Positions 27,486-35,426 of a stretch of 64,000 nt of DNA are shown piece after piece. Below the pieces are notes generated by a model, which saw nothing but the letters and a program-made list of their open reading frames with translations, ran no database searches and was not told the origin of the DNA. The DNA is from Streptomyces galbus (GTDB lineage Bacteria; Actinomycetota; Actinomycetes; Streptomycetales; Streptomycetaceae). The stretch spans positions 334,861 to 398,860 of the forward strand of contig NZ_SZPR01000012.1 of NCBI RefSeq assembly GCF_005280195.1. Reading direction: 5' to 3'. A program made the translations under genes and the position numbers. Numbering within the stretch: position 1 is the stretch's first letter; every line of letters begins with the position of its first letter.

Positions 27486-28309
27486 GCGCCCGGCTCCGCA
27501 ACCTCGCTCAGGAGACCGAGCGGATCGTGGCGGCGGGCGCCTACCGCCTGCCCGACGGGCGCGAGGTGACCCTGCGGGCGGAGATCGAGGCGGCCCGGCG
27601 CGGTACGGAGGTCCTCGGGCCCCGGCCGGTGCCCGTGCCGCGGACCGCGCCCACCGCGACGGTCGTCGAGGTCACCGGTGAGAGCAGCCTCGCCGCCGCC
27701 CGCCGGCTCGCCGACCGGCCGGTCGCGGTGCTGGACTTCGCCTCCGCCCGCAACCCGGGCGGGGGGTACCTGAACGGGGCCCAGGCGCAGGAGGAGGCGC
27801 TGTGCCGGGCCTCGGCGCTGTACACGTGCCTGCTGCGGGTCCCGGAGTTCTACGCCCACCACCGTGCCCACCGCGACCCGTTCTACTCGGACCGGGTCGT
27901 GCACGCGCCGGCCGTGCCGGTCTTCCGCGACGACCGCGGCCGGCTGCTGGAGGAGCCGTACAAGGCGGGTTTCCTGACCGCGGCCGCGCCCAACGCGGGC
28001 GTGGTGCTGCGCACGGCCCCGGAGCGGGCGGGGGACCTTCCCGGCGCCCTGGCCGTCCGCGCCGAGCGGGTGCTGGAGACGGCCGCCGCGCACGGCTACC
28101 GGCGGCTGGTGCTCGGCGCCTGGGGCTGCGGGGTGTTCCGCAACGACCCCGCGCAGGTGGCGGGGGCCTTCCGGGCGCTGCTCGGGCCGGGCGGGCGGTT
28201 CGCCGGGACCTTCGCGCACGTGGTGTTCGGCGTGCTGGACCGCACCCCGGATGCCGGAGTGCGCCGGGCGTTCGAACAGGTCTTCCCGGAGGCTCAGCTC
28301 CAGCCGTAG
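27482..28309 (+). CDS. Bacterial-type PARG / macrodomain protein (TIGR02452 family)
   Basis: 275 residues from ATG 27482 (GGGGGTG upstream). It carries the signature of bacterial poly(ADP-ribose) glycohydrolases: ARNPGGG at 90-95 followed by QE at 103-104 (GGG-x7-QE), plus LVLGAWGCGVFRNDP in the C-terminal half. Enzymes of this fold remove ADP-ribose from proteins or nucleic acids; some TIGR02452 members are known only by sequence. The 3' end overlaps a convergent PemK/MazF-like gene by 16 bases. No ADP-ribosyltransferase is visible nearby. Confidence 0.88.
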   Translation: MSARLRNLAQETERIVAAGAYRLPDGREVTLRAEIEAARRGTEVLGPRPVPVPRTAPTATVVEVTGESSLAAARRLADRPVAVLDFASARNPGGGYLNGAQAQEEALCRASALYTCLLRVPEFYAHHRAHRDPFYSDRVVHAPAVPVFRDDRGRLLEEPYKAGFLTAAAPNAGVVLRTAPERAGDLPGALAVRAERVLETAAAHGYRRLVLGAWGCGVFRNDPAQVAGAFRALLGPGGRFAGTFAHVVFGVLDRTPDAGVRRAFEQVFPEAQLQP

Positions 28310-28740
28310 CGCTCCTGCAGGCGCCGCCGGACCAGGTCGAAGCGGCCGCGGTCCAGGGCGCACGCCTCCCGGCGCATGCCCGCCTCGTGCAGGCGCAGCA
28401 CGCGGTCCACGGCCACCCACGAGTCCCGGCCCGAGCGGTCCCAGGGCCCGCTGCCGATCGGCACCCACTCCCGGTCGTCGTCGTGCCGCTTGCTCGAGAG
28501 CTGCACCGCGAGGACCGTGCCCGCGGCCTCCCGGGCGACGACCAGCACCGGCCGGTCCTTGCCCCGCCCGTCGTTCTCCTCGAACGGCACCCAGGTCCAC
28601 ACGATCTCCCCGGGATCGGGGTCGCCGTCGTGGGCGGGCGCGTACGCGGTGCGCACCCGGCCGACCTCCCGCGGGTCGGCCTCGGTGGTGGCGGCGGGGC
28701 CGTAGCGGCCCGGGACGTGCTCATCTTCGTACGCGGTCAC
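28294..28740 (-). CDS. PemK/MazF-like protein without an antitoxin neighbour
   Basis: 148 residues from GTG 28740. The SH3-like PemK core reads GEIVWTWVPFEEN, KDRPVLVVARE and VLAVQLSSK. An N-terminal extension of about 40 acidic, Pro-rich residues and a C-terminal helix (RRRLQERYGWS) are additions to the usual ~110-residue toxin. No small antitoxin gene lies next to it, so toxin activity is doubtful. TACAGT lies 6 bases before the start, consistent with a leaderless mRNA. Confidence 0.75.
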   Translation of the reverse strand: MTAYEDEHVPGRYGPAATTEADPREVGRVRTAYAPAHDGDPDPGEIVWTWVPFEENDGRGKDRPVLVVAREAAGTVLAVQLSSKRHDDDREWVPIGSGPWDRSGRDSWVAVDRVLRLHEAGMRREACALDRGRFDLVRRRLQERYGWS

Positions 28741-28746
28741 GGGGGC

Positions 28747-28752
28747 ACTGTA
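28747..28752 (-). promoter_or_regulatory. -10 box TACAGT of the PemK-like gene
   Basis: Minus-strand TACAGT ends 6 bases before GTG 28740 and no Shine-Dalgarno is present. Confidence 0.4.
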
Positions 28753-28783
28753 GAACGTGCCCCCGCGACCGCCCCCGACCGCC

Positions 28784-30286
28784 CTACTTCTCGTCCACCG
28801 GGACCCTCTGCGCCGGGGGAGGCGACGCGAGGCCGTTGAGCGACGAAGTCCCGGCGGTGGTCCGCCCGTTCCGGTCCGGCGAGCCCTCCTGGTTCATGGA
28901 GGCCAGCAGCTGGCGGGCCAGTCCCAGGCCCGTGCCGCCCATCGTGAGCGCCTTGGCGAACAGCTCGGACATGCCCTCGGCGCCGTTGAGCAGCACCATG
29001 TTGTCCACGTTGCCGAACGCCGACGCCCCGGCCCGGACGATCTCCGGCCAGTTCTCGGCGAGTTGCTGGGCGACGACCGCCTCCTGGTTCTCGGCCAGGG
29101 CGGCGGCGCGGGCCTTGATGGCCTCCGCCTCGGCGAGGCCCCTCGCCTTGACCGCCTCGGCCTCGGCCAGACCGCGGGCCTGCGCGGCGGCCGCCTCGGC
29201 CTCACCCGTGGCGCGGGTCGCGGCGGCCCCGGCGGTGCCGCGGGTGCGGGTCGCCTCCGCCTCGGCGCCCGCGGCCGTCTTGACCCGGGTGGCCTCGGCC
29301 GCGGCCGCCAGCTCCGTCTCGCGGGCCTTGGCCTGCGCCGCCGAGATCCGCGCGTCGCGCTCGGCCTCGGCCAGGGTGCGCTTCTCGTACGCCTGCGCGT
29401 CCGCGGGCTTGCGGACGTCCGCCTGGAGCTGCTGCTCGCGCCGGTGCGCCTCCAGTTCGGCGACGCGCGTCTCCTGCACGACGACCTCCTGGCGGGCGCC
29501 CGCCTCGGCGAGCGGACCGGCCTGGCGGGCCTTGGCGGCGGCCTTGTCACGCTCGGCCTGGTAGCCGGCCTGGAGGATCTCGCTGTCCCGGGTGGCCTCC
29601 GCCATCCGCGCGAACGACTGCTGCTCGGCCTCCGTGGCCAGCCGGTTGGCCTCCGCCTGCGCGATGCGCGCGTCCCGCTGGACGGCCGCCGCGTGCGGCA
29701 TGGCCAGGTTCTGGATGTACCCCGTCGGGTCCTCGATCTCGTGGATCTGCAGCGAGTCGACGATCAGGCCCAGCTTCTCCATCTCCGTGCCGCACGCGGC
29801 CCGGGTCTGCCCGGTCAGCTTCTCCCGGTCGCGGATCATGTCCTCGACCGTCAACCCGCCCACGATGGAGCGCAGATGACCGGCGAAGACGTTGTGCACC
29901 CGCTCCGCCATCAGCTTCTGCTGGTCGAGGAAGCGGCGGGCCGCGTTCGCGATCGACACGAAGTCGTCGCCCACCTTGAAGATGACCACGCCGCGCACCT
30001 TCAGCGGGATGCCCTGGTGCGTCACGCAGTCCACGTGCAGCTCGGTCTCGTTCAGGTCCAGGGACAGCCTGCGCACCGCCTGGACCCCGGGCAGCACCAG
30101 CGTGCCGCGCCCCGTGACGATCCGGAACCCCATGCCTTCCTCGAGGCCCTCGGTCCGGTGTTTCGAACCGGAGATGATCAGCGCCTCGTTCGGCTCCGCG
30201 ACGCGCCACATCATCTTGAACACACCGATCAGTGCGAGGACGGCGGCGACCGCCACCCCCGCTACGACGCCGACGACCATCGGCAT
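28784..30286 (-). CDS. Flotillin-like SPFH/band 7 membrane protein
   Basis: 500 residues; ATG 30286 follows AAGGGGG. One N-terminal membrane segment (about 3-25), an SPFH domain (about 27-200; MGFRIVTGRGTLVLPGVQ), a long Ala/Glu-rich coiled coil (about 205-400) with repeated AEAExxKARG units, and a C-terminal region with NMVLLNGAEGM that matches flotillins. Flotillins scaffold membrane microdomains and influence secretion and signalling. The small gene just upstream (30473-30691) resembles the soluble NfeD module that often accompanies flotillins. Confidence 0.92.
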   Translation of the reverse strand: MPMVVGVVAGVAVAAVLALIGVFKMMWRVAEPNEALIISGSKHRTEGLEEGMGFRIVTGRGTLVLPGVQAVRRLSLDLNETELHVDCVTHQGIPLKVRGVVIFKVGDDFVSIANAARRFLDQQKLMAERVHNVFAGHLRSIVGGLTVEDMIRDREKLTGQTRAACGTEMEKLGLIVDSLQIHEIEDPTGYIQNLAMPHAAAVQRDARIAQAEANRLATEAEQQSFARMAEATRDSEILQAGYQAERDKAAAKARQAGPLAEAGARQEVVVQETRVAELEAHRREQQLQADVRKPADAQAYEKRTLAEAERDARISAAQAKARETELAAAAEATRVKTAAGAEAEATRTRGTAGAAATRATGEAEAAAAQARGLAEAEAVKARGLAEAEAIKARAAALAENQEAVVAQQLAENWPEIVRAGASAFGNVDNMVLLNGAEGMSELFAKALTMGGTGLGLARQLLASMNQEGSPDRNGRTTAGTSSLNGLASPPPAQRVPVDEK

Positions 30287-30472
30287 ACGCCCCCTTGGGA
30301 TGGTGCCCTCTCGGCACCGGACGATGGGAGTGTGCGCCCGCCCGGGCCGCAGGTGAAGACACCGGCGGATCCTTGTCGCAACCTTGACGTCGGCATGGGG
30401 CGGGGCGTGCGTCCCGCCGTGGGTGGGCCGCCGACCGCGGAACACCGCGGCTGAGGAGCCCAGGGGGCAGGC

Positions 30473-30691
30473 TCAGGTGTCGTAGGCGCCGGTGACGTAG
30501 ACCGTCCGCGGCGGCAGGTACTCCACGACCATGACCACCGTGCCCGGTTCGATGCGCCCGGTGCCGGGCGCGGGGTGGGCGAGGAAGTGCTCGGCACCGC
30601 CGCGCACCCGGACGATCACCTCGCCGACCAGCCCGGGCCCGACCGTCCCGGTCACCCGCCCCATGAGCCCGACCATCGGCGCGTCGTCCAT
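30473..30691 (-). CDS. Small OB-fold-like protein upstream of flotillin, possible NfeD-type partner
   Basis: 72 residues. The pattern GRVTGTVGPGLVGEVIVRVRGG, Gly-rich turns and a final VMVVEYLPPRTVYV strand resemble the beta-barrel of NfeD proteins, but no membrane helices are present. It precedes the flotillin gene by 186 bases on the same strand. NfeD-flotillin pairs are common, which is the main reason for the call. TACCCT lies 6 bases before the ATG. Confidence 0.6.
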   Translation of the reverse strand: MDDAPMVGLMGRVTGTVGPGLVGEVIVRVRGGAEHFLAHPAPGTGRIEPGTVVMVVEYLPPRTVYVTGAYDT

Positions 30692-30697
30692 GACCCC

Positions 30698-30703
30698 AGG
30701 GTA
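30698..30703 (-). promoter_or_regulatory. -10 box TACCCT of the NfeD-like gene
   Basis: Minus-strand TACCCT ends 6 bases before ATG 30691 without a ribosome binding site between. Confidence 0.4.
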
Positions 30704-30716
30704 CGGCCGAAAACCC

Positions 30717-32138
30717 CTACCGGGCAGGGGAGTCGGCGGCGGTCGGCGCCGGCCAGAGCTCGTGCCAGCGCAGGTCCGCCTCGAGCTGGGCCGCCAGCGA
30801 CAGCAGCAGCGGCTCGCTGTGCGCCGGGCCGAGCACCTGCGCGCCCACCGGCAGGCCGTCCGCGGTGAACCCGGCCGGGACGTTGACGCCGGGCCAGCCC
30901 AGCACGTTCCACGGCCAGGCGTAGGGGCAGGCGGCGATCATCGCCCGGTCGGTGGCGAACCCGCCGAGCGCGGCCATCGCGCCGATGCGCGGCGGGGGAG
31001 TGGCCGTGGTGGGCGCGAGGATGACGTCGTACGAGGTGAAGAAGCGGCCGATACGGCGGTGCAGGACCGCCTCCGCGCGCCGCGCGGCCCGCAGCGGGGC
31101 CCCGCCCAGCAGCCGGCCCAGCCGCGCCGCGTCCCGGGTGCGCCGGTCCAGGAGCGCCGGGAAGGGTGCCTCGGCGACGTACTCCGCGATCCCGGCGGTC
31201 GCCCGCGGCACGAAGGCCAGCCCGATCTGGCCGTAGGGCGGGTCGGCCTCCTCGACGGTGTGTCCGAGGGCGGCGAGCCGCTCCGCGAGGCCCACGACCC
31301 GGGCCCGCACGGCGGGGCTCAGCCGGGCGGGCACCGCGGTGAACGGCGGCTTGAGCGCGAGGGCCACGCGCAGCCGGCCCGGGTCCCGGCCGGCCGCCGC
31401 GCGGGCGTCGATCGCGGGCGGCCGGTGCGGGTCGCGGGGGTGGTTGCCGCTCGCCGCGTCCAGCAGGAGGGCGGCGTCGGCGACCGTGCGGGCGAGCGTG
31501 CCGTTGACCGTGATGCCCTGGAAGGCCTCGCCGCGCGGCCAGGTGGAGACGCGGCCGCGCTGCGGTTTGACGCCCACCAGGTGGGTCCAGGCGGCCGGGA
31601 TGCGCACCGAGCCGGCCCCGTCCGAGCCGAGCGCGGCCGGGACCAGGCCGGCCGCCACGGCGGCCGCCGATCCGCCGGAGGAGCCGCCGGGGGTGTGACC
31701 GGGGTTCCACGGGTTGCGGGTCGCGCCGAACGCGGGCCCCTCGGTGAACGGCCACTGGCCGAGCTCGCAGGTGTTGGTCTTGCCGACGATCACCGCACCG
31801 GCCGCGCGCAGCCGCCGTACCGCCTCGCCGTCTTCCCGAACCGGCGGGTGGGTGCCGGCGCAGCCAAAGGCGGTGGGCTCGCCGGCCACGTCCATGTCGT
31901 CCTTCACGGCGACCGGCACCCCGAGCAGCGGCCGGCGCCCCCCGGCGGCCAACTCCCGGTCCGCGGCGTCGGCTTCGGCGAGGGCGGCCTCGGCGCGCAC
32001 GATCCGGAAGGCGTTCAGGGTGCCCCGGCTGCCCTCGATCCGGGCGAGCGTCCGCTCGACGAGCTCCCGCGAGGACACCTCGCCGTCGGCGAGCGCACGG
32101 GCGCTCTCGGCCAGCCCTGCGGCACGGTCGGGCGTCAT
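30717..32138 (-). CDS. Amidase (amidase signature family)
   Basis: 473 residues; GGAGGTG precedes ATG 32138. The Ser-cisSer-Lys triad is recognisable: Lys in VPVAVKDDMDVAG, the Gly/Ser loop TPGGSSGGSAAAVAAG, and the nucleophile strand GSDGAGSVRIPAA. Family members hydrolyse amides such as acylamides, allophanate or Glu-tRNA; without gatB/gatC neighbours this is not the GatCAB subunit. Substrate unknown. Confidence 0.9.
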   Translation of the reverse strand: MTPDRAAGLAESARALADGEVSSRELVERTLARIEGSRGTLNAFRIVRAEAALAEADAADRELAAGGRRPLLGVPVAVKDDMDVAGEPTAFGCAGTHPPVREDGEAVRRLRAAGAVIVGKTNTCELGQWPFTEGPAFGATRNPWNPGHTPGGSSGGSAAAVAAGLVPAALGSDGAGSVRIPAAWTHLVGVKPQRGRVSTWPRGEAFQGITVNGTLARTVADAALLLDAASGNHPRDPHRPPAIDARAAAGRDPGRLRVALALKPPFTAVPARLSPAVRARVVGLAERLAALGHTVEEADPPYGQIGLAFVPRATAGIAEYVAEAPFPALLDRRTRDAARLGRLLGGAPLRAARRAEAVLHRRIGRFFTSYDVILAPTTATPPPRIGAMAALGGFATDRAMIAACPYAWPWNVLGWPGVNVPAGFTADGLPVGAQVLGPAHSEPLLLSLAAQLEADLRWHELWPAPTAADSPAR

Positions 32139-32208
32139 GCGGGCACCTCCGGGACGACGTCGTCTACCGCACAGTAACCTCTGGCGGTGCGTCCGGGGAG
32201 GCTGCGCG

Positions 32209-32305
32209 ACGAGGACGCGCGGCACCCCTCGGGAACGAGGACGCGCGGGACCCGGGGGCGCGGGCGAGCCCCGTAGGGGGGCGGACGAGCCTCGTGGGGG
32301 GCGGA
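32209..32305. repeat. Short tandem repeats between amidase and dioxygenase genes
   Basis: Two units occur in tandem: ACGAGGACGCGCGG at 32209 and 32235 (26-base period), and a CGAGCC-CCGTAGGGGGGCGGA-like unit at 32265-32285 and 32286-32305. The G-rich strand could form structured DNA or RNA. No gene is seen in the 242-base gap. Confidence 0.5.
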
Positions 32306-32380
32306 CGGCGGCCCGCCCCCCCACGGCCCCCCGGTGCGATGGTCCTGGTACGCGAGCGGTGGGGATGCCCGGTGGGTCCG

Positions 32381-33244
32381 TCAGGCCGCTCGCCACAGGG
32401 CCGGGACGGCCGGCGGCTCCCAGCCCGGCTGGGCCGTGTGGGCCTGCAGGCAGACGTAGGCGCGGCCGGCGTAGGTGACCCGGTCGCCCGCGCGGTAGGC
32501 CGTGCCGACGGCCCAGGTCCCGCTCGGCGACGGCGAGGGACCGGGGCCGGGACCGGGGTCCTGGGCGACGTCGAGGACGAAGTCGAACGCCGCCTCCCGG
32601 CCGCCGCCCGCGTCGCGTACGGTCATCAGCAGCCGCGCGTCGAAGATCGTGTCGGTGTTGTTGCGCGGCTCGTCGGGGAAGTAGAGCTGTGTCGTCAGGA
32701 CCGGACGGCCGGGCGCCTGCGCCTTGACGTGCAGGTGGCGCGTGCGGCCGGGATACAGGCCCGGCACGACGGTGGTCAGCGCGAAGGCGCCGCGGGAGTC
32801 GGTGAACTGGTGCCCGCGCAGCCGGAACCCCGTGTTGTCGTAGGCGCCGTTGGCGTCGGCCTGCCAGAAGTCCAGCAGCACGCCGGCCACCGGGAGGCAG
32901 GCGCGGCCGAAGACGTAGCCGCTCACGGTCAGCGGGGTGCCGGGCATGCCGGGCTCCCGCAGGCTCGTGCGCTGCGGGGAGTTGGGCTTGAAGTAGGGGC
33001 CCTCGATCTGCTCCGGGGTGGGGTGGTCGCCGTCGTCGCAGGACGGCGTGAGCTCCGGGGCCTTCCCGCTCGCCGCCGCCGTGCGGGCCAGCGCCGGGCC
33101 GCCGGCCAGGGCGACGGGGATCGCGGCGGTGGCGGCCAGCGCCGCACGCAGCACCGTCTTGCGGCGCACGAGCCGGGCGGAACCCGTGCCGGGCTCGGTA
33201 CCGGGGTCGTCCGGGCCCGCGCCGTGCCTGCCTGCTCCGTCCAT
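32381..33244 (-). CDS. Secreted intradiol ring-cleavage dioxygenase with C-terminal carbohydrate-binding module
   Basis: 287 residues. A twin-arginine signal (VRRKTVLRAALAA, about 26-38) predicts Tat export. The dioxygenase core shows the Fe(III) ligands by motif: Tyr in EGPYF, Tyr in GLYPGRTRH and His-x-His in RHLHVKAQ. A Pro/Gly/Ser linker leads to a ~45-residue chitin/cellulose-binding module (GTWAVGTAYRAGDRVTY, ending QPGWEPPAVPALW). The architecture matches the Streptomyces SACTE_2871 type, in which a small binding module is fused to a catechol dioxygenase, suggesting attack on aromatics attached to plant or insect polymers. An AraC regulator gene lies 34 bases upstream. Confidence 0.9.
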   Translation of the reverse strand: MDGAGRHGAGPDDPGTEPGTGSARLVRRKTVLRAALAATAAIPVALAGGPALARTAAASGKAPELTPSCDDGDHPTPEQIEGPYFKPNSPQRTSLREPGMPGTPLTVSGYVFGRACLPVAGVLLDFWQADANGAYDNTGFRLRGHQFTDSRGAFALTTVVPGLYPGRTRHLHVKAQAPGRPVLTTQLYFPDEPRNNTDTIFDARLLMTVRDAGGGREAAFDFVLDVAQDPGPGPGPSPSPSGTWAVGTAYRAGDRVTYAGRAYVCLQAHTAQPGWEPPAVPALWRAA

Positions 33245-33278
33245 GAGTCCTCCTCGTGGGGGGTGGTGGGCAACGAAA

Positions 33279-34229
33279 CTAGGCGCGCCCGGACGGGGCT
33301 TCGAGGGACTGGTGGTGGCGGCTGTGGTGTTTTCGGAAGGCCCCCGGGCTGCTCCCGGTCTCGCGCCGGAAGAACCGGCCGAAGTAGGCCGGGTCGCTGA
33401 ACCCGGTGCGCGCGGCGACCTGCCGCACCGACAACCGGGTGTGTGCCAGCAGCTGTTGGGCCCGGTACACGCGCGCCTCGATCAGCAGCCGGCCGGGCGG
33501 GCGGCCGGTGGCGGCCCGCACCGCCTGCGTGAGGTACCCGGGTGTGACCCCGAGCCGGTCGGCGCACTGCCGCACGCTCCACCCCGCCGCCCCTGACCCG
33601 GCGACCAGCTCCGTGAACGCCTCGGCGACGGCGGCCGCACGGCCCTGGGCGCGCGGCCCTGCGCGGTGGCCGGCCAGGTGTCCGGCGGGGCCGGGGAGGC
33701 GGGCGGCGCGCAGGACGAGCACGTGCAGCAGGGACCGCAGCGCGCTCTCGTGCCCCGCCGCGCGCTGCCGGTGTTCCGCGAGCAGTTCGGCGAACAGGCA
33801 CCCGATGGCCCGGTCGTGCTCCGCGTCCAGGGCGAACGGGCAGCGCGTCCCCAGCTCCCGCAGCACCTCCCGGTCACCGGGGTGGTCCACCAGGAAGTCG
33901 TCGGTGAACAGGGCGAGGGACCCCTCCGGGCCCCGGCCGCCCTCCCAGTGGTGCACCTGCCCCGGCAGGACCACGGTGAGCTGCGGGGGACGCACCGGCC
34001 ACCGGGCGAGGTCGACGACGTGGGCGCCCGAACCGGCGGTGACGTGCACCAGCTCGTAGAACGTGTGCCGGTGCGGCCGGTCCCAGCGGGACAGCGGCCC
34101 CACCTCCTCGAAGGAGCCCACCGCGAACGGGGGGGCGTCCGGCCCGGCCACCTCCAGCCGGTGCAGCGCCACGTCCCCCACCTCGGGGGGCAGGCTCGGA
34201 GTTCCTGGTAAGACCGTGGTGCTGCGCAT
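33279..34229 (-). CDS. AraC-family regulator with an early TTA codon
   Basis: 316 residues. An N-terminal cupin-like sensor domain (about 15-200; RPHRHTFYELVHVTAG) is followed by two helix-turn-helix motifs (about 215-305; CADRLGVTPGYLTQAV and VAARTGFSDPAYFGRFFRR). It sits 34 bases upstream of the secreted dioxygenase on the same strand and is its likely activator. Codon 7 is TTA (bases 34211-34209), the rare codon read by the bldA tRNA, so translation should be tied to development. AGGAGG lies 11 bases before the ATG; an earlier in-frame ATG exists. Confidence 0.88.
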   Translation of the reverse strand: MRSTTVLPGTPSLPPEVGDVALHRLEVAGPDAPPFAVGSFEEVGPLSRWDRPHRHTFYELVHVTAGSGAHVVDLARWPVRPPQLTVVLPGQVHHWEGGRGPEGSLALFTDDFLVDHPGDREVLRELGTRCPFALDAEHDRAIGCLFAELLAEHRQRAAGHESALRSLLHVLVLRAARLPGPAGHLAGHRAGPRAQGRAAAVAEAFTELVAGSGAAGWSVRQCADRLGVTPGYLTQAVRAATGRPPGRLLIEARVYRAQQLLAHTRLSVRQVAARTGFSDPAYFGRFFRRETGSSPGAFRKHHSRHHQSLEAPSGRA

Positions 34230-34323
34230 CGGACGCACTCCCTCCTCGGACACCGGCGGGGTCGCGCACATCCGTTCCCGCTCTGGTCTGCACCAACCCC
34301 TTGCCCCCCGCCCCGCGGCGACG

Positions 34324-34329
34324 CAAGCT
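34324..34329 (+). promoter_or_regulatory. -10-like CAAGCT of the LysR gene at 34336
   Basis: CAAGCT ends 6 bases before ATG 34336. It is a weak match, but the spacing equals that of the other leaderless candidates. Confidence 0.3.
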
Positions 34330-34335
34330 CCCTGC

Positions 34336-35358
34336 ATGGAGCTGGAGTTGCGGCATCTCAGAACCATCCGGGCCATCGCCGACGCGGGCAGCCTGACCAG
34401 GGCGGCCACCGCGCTCGGCCTCGCCCAGCCCGCCCTCAGCGCGCAGTTGAGGCGCATCGAACGAGCCCTGGGCGGGCCCCTGTTCGAGCGCGGCCGGCAC
34501 GGCGTGCGCACCACCGCCCTCGGCGAGCTCGTCCTGGAACGCACCCGGGTCGTGCTGCCCGCGGTGAGCGAACTCCAGCGGGAGGCCGCCCGGTTCGCCC
34601 GCACCCGCAAGGGCGGGCAGCGGCTGCGCCTCGGCGGCACCCACGGACCGCTGCTGGGGGCGCTGGTGGACCGGCTGGCCGACGCCGCACCCGGCACCAC
34701 CGTGACCACCTGCGCCTCCTGGTCGGAGCGGGAACTGGCGGAACTGCTGGCCGAGGGGCGCCTGGACTTCGCGCTCACCGGCACCTGCGGCTCCGCCCCG
34801 CCGCCCGATCCGCCGCACCTCGTCTGGGAGGAGATCGCCGTCGACCCCGTCTTCGTCATGCTCGCCGACGGCCACCGGCTGGCCGCCGAGCGGGAGGTCG
34901 ACCTGGCCGCGCTGGCCGACGAGGAGTGGGCCTGCGTCCCCGGCGACGGCTGCTTCGCGGACTGCTTCACCGCGGCCTGCGCCCGCGCAGGCTTCACCCC
35001 GCGGCGCATGTACGAGACGGACACCGCGTCCTGCGTGCACCTGGTGCAGGTGGGCCGGGCGGTGGGCCTGTGCCGGGCCACGTTCCCGCCGACGCCCGGC
35101 CTCGCCATCCGCCCGCTCGCCGGGACGCCCCTGATGTGGCGCCACCTGCTCGGCCGGCACCCCGCCGGACAGGGGCAGGACACCGCGGACACCGTGCTGG
35201 CCCAGGCCCGCGAGGCGCACGCGGGCGCGGCGGCCCGCAGCGACAGCTACGCGCAGTGGCTGGCGCGGCGGCAGCCGGGCGCACCGAACGGCGCCCGCCG
35301 GCCGGTGCCGCCGCCCTCCCCGGCGGCTTCCATAACGCGGGGGCAGGGGGTCGGCTGA
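34336..35358 (+). CDS. LysR-family regulator
   Basis: 340 residues. The helix-turn-helix (about 3-62) contains RAATALGLAQPALSAQLRRI; the effector domain spans about 90-290; and the last ~40 residues are a disordered Arg/Pro-rich tail. It diverges from the AraC gene (106 bases between starts) and precedes the streptogrisin C gene by 68 bases on the same strand. It could regulate either. Effector unknown. Confidence 0.88.
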   Translation: MELELRHLRTIRAIADAGSLTRAATALGLAQPALSAQLRRIERALGGPLFERGRHGVRTTALGELVLERTRVVLPAVSELQREAARFARTRKGGQRLRLGGTHGPLLGALVDRLADAAPGTTVTTCASWSERELAELLAEGRLDFALTGTCGSAPPPDPPHLVWEEIAVDPVFVMLADGHRLAAEREVDLAALADEEWACVPGDGCFADCFTAACARAGFTPRRMYETDTASCVHLVQVGRAVGLCRATFPPTPGLAIRPLAGTPLMWRHLLGRHPAGQGQDTADTVLAQAREAHAGAAARSDSYAQWLARRQPGAPNGARRPVPPPSPAASITRGQGVG

Positions 35359-35426
35359 CGTCTTACGGAGCGGTGCGGAGCCTTCCTACGGTGGCGCCAC
35401 CCCACCGAACCCGAGGAGAACTCCCC

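Noticed and set aside
28294..28740. Complete type II toxin-antitoxin system
   Set aside because: No small antitoxin frame lies next to the PemK-like gene, and the convergent macrodomain protein is not a typical partner.
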